From: a bacterium HR25
GTDB lineage: Bacteria > Chloroflexota > Dehalococcoidia > SM23-28-2 > HRbin24
NCBI GenBank assembly: GCA_002898615.1
Contig: BEIB01000027.1
Span: 1 to 10,761, forward strand
Direction of reading: 5' to 3'
DNA: 10,761 nt
The notes beneath the pieces are model-generated. The model had not been told where the DNA came from. It ran no database searches and saw only the letters and a program-made list of their open reading frames with translations. A program made the position numbers and the translations under genes. The stretch's first letter is position 1. Each line of letters opens with the position of its first letter. This document shows, piece by piece, positions 6,386 through 10,761 of this stretch.

Positions 6386-7633
6386 TCAGTGCTTGAACCG
6401 CGGGATGACGTACCGGCCGAAGAGCTCCAGCTCCCTCTTCAGCTCGTAGCGAGAGAGGAGCCCCTGGTCGATGAGCCAGACGAACCACTCCGGGTTGACG
6501 TTCTCCTCCAGCGCCTCCACCCGGCGCAGGACATCGTCTACCGTGCCGGCGCAGGCGAAGTCGCATTCCACGGCCCGCTGGAAGGTGATCTCCTCCAGGG
6601 GGAGCAGCGCCTTGCCGAAGGGCCACTTCTCCTCGTCCTGGGGCAGGCGGAAGGCCTCGCCGAAGCCGAAGTAGAACCAGAAGTTACGGAAGCCCACCCC
6701 CAGGAGCCCCCGCATCGCCATGTCCTCGGGGTCGCCTACCTCCTTGAAGTACACGGTCTTCAGGACGCCTATGCTCTCCCCCATGCGCAGCTTGCGGCCC
6801 GCCTTGGCCCCCTCGTCCACGTAGGCCTCGGCAAGCTGGCGGAGCTGCGGTGGATAGGGAGTCAGGATGGCAGGCGTTATGTTCTGGCGGGCCGTCCAGC
6901 GGATGGTGGCCTCCGAGATGGAGAAGGCCTGCCAGAGGGGCGGGTGCGGCTTCTGGTAGGGCTTGGGCACCACGAAGATCTTCCTGACCCGCATCGTCTC
7001 GGGGTCCACCTCGCCCGGGGCGCCCAGCTCCAGCGTCCAGGGAGCGGGGGGCCACTCCGTCCCCTCGTCGTAGGGGTTGGGGTACTGGTAGAACTCGCCC
7101 TTGAAGGAGAAGGGCTCGTCGCTCCAGGCCAGCTTCAGCACCTGGAAGACCTCCTCGAAGATGCGGCGGTTCCGAGCGTCCCTCTCACCGGGCTCGTGGT
7201 GGGTGGACTGCACGCCGAAGAACTGGCCCGGCGCCATATTGTTGTACCAGCGGTCCTGATAGCCACGGGCGAAGCCCACGAAGGTGCGCCCCTTGGTGAG
7301 CTGGTCCAGCCAGCCTATCTCCACCGCCAGCCGCAGCGGGTCCCAGGAGCCCAGCACATAGCCGATGGGCCCCACTTTCAGGTGGTTGGTCTTCATGGCC
7401 ACGTAGAGGAGCCACGAAGGGGTGCAGCCCATCTCCAGCCCCTCCGAGTGCAGGTGGTGCTCCGGGAAGGCGATGGCGTCGAACCCCAGGTCCTCCGCCA
7501 TCTGAGCCAGCTCCGTCACCTCGTCGATCATCATCTGGAAGCGCTCCGTGCGGGCACTTATGGGCCTGAGGGCCTTCCGCTCCTCCAGCGAGGCCGCCGG
7601 CACCGTGGGCAGCGGAAACAGGACGAACTTCAT
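6386..7633 (-). CDS. LLM-class (luciferase-like) flavin-dependent oxidoreductase
   Basis: A 415-residue TIM-barrel monooxygenase or dehydrogenase of the bacterial luciferase superfamily, using FMNH2 or F420. It begins M-K-F-V-L-F-P-L-P, the first barrel strand. F-D-A-I-A-F-P-E-H-H-L-H carries the family E-H-H motif after strand 2. V-G-P-I-G-Y-V and D-P-L-R-L-A-V-E-I-G-W-L-D-Q-L-T-K-G-R follow, the latter matching the usual P-x-R-x-A-E-x-x-A-x-L-D-x-L-S-x-G-R. G-F-A-R-G-Y, R-R-I-F-E-E-V and W-S-D-E-P-F-S-F-K-G-E-F-Y are also standard. The long C-terminal half contains an aromatic-rich F-R-N-F-W-F-Y-F-G-F-G. ATG 7633 is chosen because it starts the first strand. An in-frame GTG at 7645 lies only two bases after AGGAGG (7648-7653), too near for normal initiation. 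Substrate and cofactor cannot be assigned. Confidence 0.9.
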   Translation of the reverse strand: MKFVLFPLPTVPAASLEERKALRPISARTERFQMMIDEVTELAQMAEDLGFDAIAFPEHHLHSEGLEMGCTPSWLLYVAMKTNHLKVGPIGYVLGSWDPLRLAVEIGWLDQLTKGRTFVGFARGYQDRWYNNMAPGQFFGVQSTHHEPGERDARNRRIFEEVFQVLKLAWSDEPFSFKGEFYQYPNPYDEGTEWPPAPWTLELGAPGEVDPETMRVRKIFVVPKPYQKPHPPLWQAFSISEATIRWTARQNITPAILTPYPPQLRQLAEAYVDEGAKAGRKLRMGESIGVLKTVYFKEVGDPEDMAMRGLLGVGFRNFWFYFGFGEAFRLPQDEEKWPFGKALLPLEEITFQRAVECDFACAGTVDDVLRRVEALEENVNPEWFVWLIDQGLLSRYELKRELELFGRYVIPRFKH

Positions 7634-7727
7634 CGCGAGAGACACCCCCTCCTGAGTGCTGCATCACCACCGCTCACCGCCGAGGCCTGCTCCTCCCCAT
7701 ACCTCACCTCCAACGTGAATAAATCTC

Positions 7728-7739
7728 CCTATATATAGG
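7728..7739. repeat. 12-base AT-rich palindrome
   Basis: CCTATATATAGG is a perfect palindrome in the leader of the LLM gene, about 20 bases downstream of its predicted start of transcription. It stands out in very GC-rich DNA. It could be a repressor site or, read either way, a TATATA -10-like element. Confidence 0.45.
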
Positions 7740-7752
7740 CAATATCCAGTTT

Positions 7753-7760
7753 TAGCGCTA
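7753..7760. repeat. TAGCGCTA palindrome at the predicted LLM transcription start
   Basis: The 8-base palindrome lies within TTTTAGCGCTAGAAA, which is near-symmetric. It covers the predicted LLM start site (about 7757), a normal place for an operator. No regulator gene is nearby to assign to it. Confidence 0.3.
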
Positions 7761-7763
7761 GAA

Positions 7764-7791
7764 ATGATAGTCAATGCGCCGGTCTTGTCAA
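7764..7791 (-). promoter_or_regulatory. Sigma-70-like promoter of the LLM oxidoreductase gene
   Basis: On the minus strand a perfect TTGACA (7786-7791) is followed after 16 bases by TATCAT (7764-7769). Transcription would start near 7757 and leave a leader of about 125 bases before ATG 7633. This is among the strongest promoter matches in the window. Two copies of GCGCCGG (7776-7782 and 7792-7798) lie on either side of the -35 box, 16 bases apart. Confidence 0.6.
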
Positions 7792-7794
7792 GCG

Positions 7795-7810
7795 CCGGGG
7801 CCCGCCCCGG
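7795..7810. repeat. GC-rich palindrome between divergent promoters
   Basis: CCGGGGC (7795-7801) and GCCCCGG (7804-7810) form a perfect inverted repeat with a two-base centre. It sits immediately upstream of the LLM -35 box and about 33 bases before the -35 of the divergent secreted-protein gene. That is a suitable place for a shared regulator, though it may be only a stable hairpin. Confidence 0.4.
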
Positions 7811-7842
7811 GGCAGGGCTGCGTCCGGCCTCGCCCGCCGGAC

Positions 7843-7872
7843 TTGACACAGCGGCTGAAGCGTCGAAAGAAT
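7843..7872 (+). promoter_or_regulatory. Putative promoter of the secreted CBM-like protein
   Basis: A perfect TTGACA (7843-7848) is followed after 18 bases by AAGAAT (7867-7872), a four-of-six match to the -10 consensus. The predicted start near 7880 gives a leader of about 23 bases to ATG 7903. No good Shine-Dalgarno sequence is present before that ATG, only GGCGAG. Confidence 0.42.
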
Positions 7873-7902
7873 TAACTGCTTCCTTCGCTGGCTGGCGAGC
7901 CC

Positions 7903-9198
7903 ATGTCCAGGCTGCTCGGCGTCCTCCTGATGGCCGCCTGCATGGCGGCCCTCGTCTCGCCGACCCCCTCGCTCCGGCCGGCAGCCGCCCAGTCCGGCTG
8001 GGTGGCCTTCCAGACGACCTCCATCACCATGGCAACCTCCTACCGGGTGAGGGCCTGCTTCGACTCCAGGGAAGTGGAAGCGGTGATGCTCAGGGTGGTC
8101 TTCTACGACGCTCCCGACGCCGCCGGCGACTCCCTGGCCGAGCAGACTGTACCGGGCTCCCCCGAGGACGAGGCCGGCCACTGCTGGCAAGCCTCGGAGG
8201 CCGTGACCGCCCCCTGCCGCTCACGATCCGCCCGCTACGGCATCGCCTCGCTGACGGGGGGCGCCGGCGTCCTTTCCCTCCATCTGGAGGAGGAAGGGGC
8301 GACAGGCCAGCCCTGCGAACTGCCTACTCCCTCGCCCACCCCCTCCCCATCGGTGAGCGATGGCCCAGGCCCCGCTCCCTCTCCTACCCTCACCCCTGTC
8401 ACCGCGGAGGAGCCTGTGGTCTTCCCGGTCCTGGTCAACGGCGGCTTCGAGGAGGCCCGCCCCGATGGCACCCCCTATGGTTGGCGCAAGGTGGGCGGGA
8501 CGCTGGCGAGGCAGCCGGGGACGGCCCTGGAGGGGAGCCACGCCGCCGTCCTGGTGAGCGATTCCCCCTCAACCAAGTGGGCCTACCAGACGGTGCGCGT
8601 CCGGGCGGGGACGAGTTACGAGCTGCGGGCCCACGTCCTCAAGGATGACCCGGCCGCGGAAGAGGTCTGGCTGAGCATATCCTGGTACGCCAGCGAGGAC
8701 GGAAGCGGGCAGGCCCTTTCCTCTCACGATTCCCCTCAGCGTCTGGATGAGGACGGGCCCGCCTTCCGGGCCCTCTCCACCGGCCCGGCGACTGCACCCC
8801 CTGGCGCTCACAGCGCCCGGCTCCGCCTGATGCTGCGGCCCCGCTCCGCCGCCATTGCGCGCGCCTACTTCGATGCCGTCAGCTTCCAGGAGGTGGCGGC
8901 GCCCCTCACCTCGCCCGGACGGGGGGAGGCCGCGGGCGCTGGCCCCTTGCAGGGGAGAGGGCAGTCCGCCCCCACGGGAGGGGCGTCGCCCACAGCGACG
9001 CCCTTCCAGGAGATATCGGGCATACAGATAGGGGCGACGCCGCTGGTCAACCAACGTCCGCCGTCGCCGCCAGCGGAGCGCGCCCCGGGCGGGCGGCCCT
9101 GGCCGCTGCTGGCGGGCCTGGGCGGCCTGGGCAGCCTCCTCCTGGCGCTGGCCGTTCTCGAGGCGTGGCGCTGGTGGAGGCGCTACTGGAACTCGTAG
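7903..9198 (+). CDS. Secreted, C-terminally anchored protein with two CBM4/9-like beta-sandwich segments
   Basis: This 431-residue protein appears to be exported. Residues 1-30 form a signal peptide (arginine, hydrophobic core, A-A-A-Q). A first domain (about 31-138) holds all four mature cysteines (52, 94, 105, 138), so two disulfides are likely. A P-T-P-S-P-T-P-S-P-S linker (141-167) leads to a second domain (about 177-330) starting L-V-N-G-G-F-E-E...G-W and ending A-Y-F-D-A-V-S-F, the hallmarks of carbohydrate-binding modules of the CBM4/9 type. A long disordered Gly/Pro/Ser region follows, then a transmembrane helix (about 401-420) and a basic aromatic tail R-W-W-R-R-Y-W-N-S. The outside is thus anchored by the C-terminus. 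No catalytic domain is visible. Glycan or surface binding is inferred. Its last 16 bases overlap the convergent ACAD gene. Confidence 0.78.
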   Translation: MSRLLGVLLMAACMAALVSPTPSLRPAAAQSGWVAFQTTSITMATSYRVRACFDSREVEAVMLRVVFYDAPDAAGDSLAEQTVPGSPEDEAGHCWQASEAVTAPCRSRSARYGIASLTGGAGVLSLHLEEEGATGQPCELPTPSPTPSPSVSDGPGPAPSPTLTPVTAEEPVVFPVLVNGGFEEARPDGTPYGWRKVGGTLARQPGTALEGSHAAVLVSDSPSTKWAYQTVRVRAGTSYELRAHVLKDDPAAEEVWLSISWYASEDGSGQALSSHDSPQRLDEDGPAFRALSTGPATAPPGAHSARLRLMLRPRSAAIARAYFDAVSFQEVAAPLTSPGRGEAAGAGPLQGRGQSAPTGGASPTATPFQEISGIQIGATPLVNQRPPSPPAERAPGGRPWPLLAGLGGLGSLLLALAVLEAWRWWRRYWNS

Positions 9199-10391
9199 AC
9201 GCCGCCGCCCTGGAAGGCCTGTAGGACGCGGCGGGCCACCACCATCTTGTGGACCTCGTCCGGCCCGTCGTAGATACGGCCCAGACGCGCCTGGCGGTAC
9301 ATAAAGGAAAGGGGCGTGTCCTCCGTCACCCCCAGCGCTCCGTGCACCTGGACGGCGCGGTCGATCACTTTGTGCAGCACCTCCGCGCCGTAGTACTTGA
9401 TGAGAGAGATCTCCAGGCGGGCGTCCTCGCCAGCGTCGATCTTGGCGGCGGCGTGCATGGTGAGGAGGCGGAAGGCCTGGATCTCCGCCGCCGAGTCAGC
9501 GATCATCCACTGGATGGCCTGCTTCTCCGCCAGGGGGCCGCCGAAGGCGTGGCGGGAGAGGGCCCGCTGGCACATGAGCTCGAAGGCCCGCTGGCACTGG
9601 CCCAGCCAGCGCATGCAGTGGTGGATGCGCCCCGGTCCCAGCCGCTTCTGGGCTATGAGGAAGCCGTCCCCTGGCTGGCCCAGGGTATTGGTGACAGGTA
9701 CGCGCACGTTGTCGTAGATGACCTCGTAGTGGTCGCTGTGCTCCTCCCCCATCACCGGTATGGGCCGGACGATCTTGAAGCCAGGGGTGCCGGCGGGGAC
9801 GATGATCATGCTGGCGCGGCGGTGGCTGCTGGCATCGGGGTCGGTCACGGCCATGACGATGGCGAAGGCGGCCCGTCCAGCGCCGCTGGTGAACCACTTG
9901 TGGCCGTTGATGACCCACTCGTCGCCGTCCCGCACCGCCCTGGTCCTGAGCAGGGTGGGATCCGAGCCGGCGGTGTCCGGCTCCGTCATGGAGAAGCAGG
10001 AGTAGACCTCGCCGTCCACCAGGGGCCGCAGGTACCTCTCCTTCTGCTCCTCGGTCCCGAAGAGCCAGAGGATCTCGGCGTTGCCGGCGTCGGGCGCCTG
10101 GCAGCCGAAGGCGAAGGGGGCCCAGTAGCTGCGCCCCAGGATCTCGTTCATGAAGACATACTTGAAGAAGCCGATGCCCATCCCGCCGGCTTCCTTGGGC
10201 ATGTGGGGCGCCCACATCCCCAGCGCCTTTACCTTCTTCTTGAGCTCCTTCATGAGCTCGTCGGCCTCGGGGCCACCCCGCTGGAAGAGGCGTTCGTTGG
10301 GGTAGATGTGCTCTTCCATGAAGGCCCGCGTGCGGGCCCTCAGTTCCTTAATCTCCGGCGTCATCATCAGGGTGAAGCTGGTGGTGGTCAT
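9183..10391 (-). CDS. Acyl-CoA dehydrogenase, ACAD10/11-like
   Basis: A 402-residue FAD enzyme that oxidises an acyl-CoA to the 2-enoyl-CoA, passing electrons to electron-transfer flavoprotein. The order is an N-terminal helical domain, a middle beta domain (C-F-S-M-T-E-P-D-T-A-G-S-D, then W-V-I-N-G-H-K-W-F-T-S-G, the FAD and substrate contacts) and a C-terminal helical domain with R-A-L-S-R-H-A-F-G-G-P-L, Q-V-H-G-A-L-G-V-T and R-L-G-R-I-Y-D-G-P-D-E-V-H. Asp375 in I-Y-D-G-P takes the place of the catalytic Glu376 of MCAD, as in ACAD10/11-type enzymes. ATG 10391 is chosen because AGGAGG (10399-10404) is seven bases ahead; the upstream in-frame GTG (10418) has no such site. The substrate is unknown. 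Confidence 0.92.
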   Translation of the reverse strand: MTTTSFTLMMTPEIKELRARTRAFMEEHIYPNERLFQRGGPEADELMKELKKKVKALGMWAPHMPKEAGGMGIGFFKYVFMNEILGRSYWAPFAFGCQAPDAGNAEILWLFGTEEQKERYLRPLVDGEVYSCFSMTEPDTAGSDPTLLRTRAVRDGDEWVINGHKWFTSGAGRAAFAIVMAVTDPDASSHRRASMIIVPAGTPGFKIVRPIPVMGEEHSDHYEVIYDNVRVPVTNTLGQPGDGFLIAQKRLGPGRIHHCMRWLGQCQRAFELMCQRALSRHAFGGPLAEKQAIQWMIADSAAEIQAFRLLTMHAAAKIDAGEDARLEISLIKYYGAEVLHKVIDRAVQVHGALGVTEDTPLSFMYRQARLGRIYDGPDEVHKMVVARRVLQAFQGGGVYEFQ

Positions 10392-10398
10392 CTCTCCG

Positions 10399-10404
10399 CC
10401 TCCT
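10399..10404 (-). promoter_or_regulatory. Shine-Dalgarno site that fixes the ACAD start
   Basis: A full AGGAGG on the minus strand, seven bases before ATG 10391. It excludes the upstream GTG 10418, which would add nine residues outside the conserved family start. Confidence 0.75.
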
Positions 10405-10431
10405 GCGCTTCGTGACACGCGCTGGCTCCAA

Positions 10432-10459
10432 ATTAGCCCTACAGGGGAGGAGGTGTCAA
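10432..10459 (-). promoter_or_regulatory. Putative sigma-70-like promoter of the ACAD gene
   Basis: TTGACA (10454-10459, minus strand) is followed after 16 bases by GCTAAT (10432-10437), a four-of-six -10 match. The predicted start near 10424 gives a leader of about 33 bases that contains the Shine-Dalgarno site. Confidence 0.5.
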
Positions 10460-10488
10460 CCGGCGTGTCGCAAGGGGGGCGAGGGCCG

Positions 10489-10494
10489 TAAAAT
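10489..10494 (+). promoter_or_regulatory. -10 element ahead of cmk
   Basis: TAAAAT matches the -10 consensus at five of six bases, and its last base lies ten bases before the cmk ATG. Transcription would start at about 10501, only some four bases before the ATG, implying a nearly leaderless mRNA. The -35 region (TGTCGC around 10466-10471) is weak. No ribosome site is visible upstream of the ATG. Confidence 0.4.
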
Positions 10495-10504
10495 AGGCTG
10501 GAAG

Positions 10505-10761
10505 ATGGCGGAGGCCAGGACGAGGGCCGGCGAAGGCAGGGGCCCCGGGCAGGAGCGGGGCCTCCTCATCGCCATCGATGGCCCCACCGCCTCCGGCAAG
10601 ACGACGGTAGGACAGGCGGTGGCGCGCCGCCTAGGCTATTACTTTCTGGACACGGGAAGCATGTACCGCGCCCTCACCTGGCTGGCCCTGCGGCGCGGCC
10701 TCGACCCCGACGACGCCGGAGCCCTGGCGGCCCTGGCCCGCACCGTGCACATGCGGCTGGG
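10505..10761 (+). CDS. cmk: Cytidylate kinase, N-terminal part
   Basis: The gene runs off the right edge after 85 codons. Cmk phosphorylates CMP and dCMP with ATP in pyrimidine nucleotide salvage. Residues 20-31 give L-L-I-A-I-D-G-P-T-A-S-G with K-T-T following, a P-loop of the Cmk form G-P-x-x-S-G-K-(S/T)-(S/T). Then A-R-R-L-G-Y-Y-F-L-D-T-G-S-M-Y-R-A-L-T (43-61) matches the diagnostic F-L-D-T-G-(A/S)-M-Y-R-A segment that contacts the substrate. The first 18 residues are a charged, Gly/Arg-rich extension absent from most Cmk proteins, so the true start could lie later, but no in-frame ATG or GTG occurs before the P-loop. It is divergent from the ACAD gene. Confidence 0.93.
   Translation, partial: MAEARTRAGEGRGPGQERGLLIAIDGPTASGKTTVGQAVARRLGYYFLDTGSMYRALTWLALRRGLDPDDAGALAALARTVHMRL

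Noticed and set aside
6065..7738. 557-codon open frame on the plus strand, the longest in the window
   Set aside because: It is antisense to the LLM oxidoreductase, has no ribosome site and gives a low-complexity Gly/Leu/His/Arg-rich protein. It is a codon-bias artefact.
9249..10415. 388-codon open frame on the plus strand
   Set aside because: Antisense to the acyl-CoA dehydrogenase, which has all its family motifs; no independent support.
1..10761. CRISPR array to accompany the CARF protein
   Set aside because: No regularly spaced direct repeats were seen anywhere in the window; the array, if any, must lie elsewhere.

Overview
This is a high-GC, gene-dense bacterial window. The gene content (a housekeeping block, an LLM flavin oxidoreductase, an ACAD10/11-like acyl-CoA dehydrogenase, an EF-P with an L-G-R-G loop and a cell-surface CBM-like protein) would suit a Chloroflexota genome, perhaps near Dehalococcoidia. 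That assignment is inference only, because no rRNA or other phylogenetic marker was compared. No tRNA, rRNA, insertion sequence, origin or CRISPR array was found.

Layout. Positions 1-348 (minus) hold the N-terminal 116 residues of a CARF-fold protein of the CRISPR-associated NE0113 type (ring-nuclease/Csm6-related), cut by the left edge. It diverges from a plus-strand block that is read nearly without gaps to about 6245: aroQ (shikimate pathway), an M24 Xaa-Pro peptidase, efp, xseA, xseB, a PHP-domain metal-dependent hydrolase, a PurN-like formyltransferase-fold protein and a small zinc-ribbon membrane protein. From efp onward, genes are separated by 1 to 7 bases or overlap, which points to one coupled transcript. 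GC-rich hairpins without T-tracts follow at 6244-6349.

Next comes a minus-strand LLM-class (luciferase-like) flavin oxidoreductase (6386-7633). It is divergent from a secreted, C-terminally membrane-anchored protein with two related beta-sandwich (CBM4/9-like) segments (7903-9198). The AT-rich region between them carries opposed sigma-70-like promoters and several palindromes. The secreted protein ends inside the last codons of a convergent acyl-CoA dehydrogenase (9183-10391, minus). Divergent from that, the right edge holds the start of cytidylate kinase (cmk), with a -10 box so close to the ATG that the mRNA may be nearly leaderless.

How they fit together: the first block is mostly core metabolism and information processing (aromatic amino acids, peptide turnover, polyproline translation, DNA repair nuclease ExoVII). 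The PHP, formyltransferase-like and zinc-ribbon genes are appended to it and have no assigned pathway. The LLM and ACAD genes are stand-alone catabolic or accessory oxidoreductases with their own promoters. The least expected items are the CARF protein beside aroQ, the three-gene PHP/formyltransferase/zinc-ribbon tail, and the duplicated beta-sandwich surface protein.
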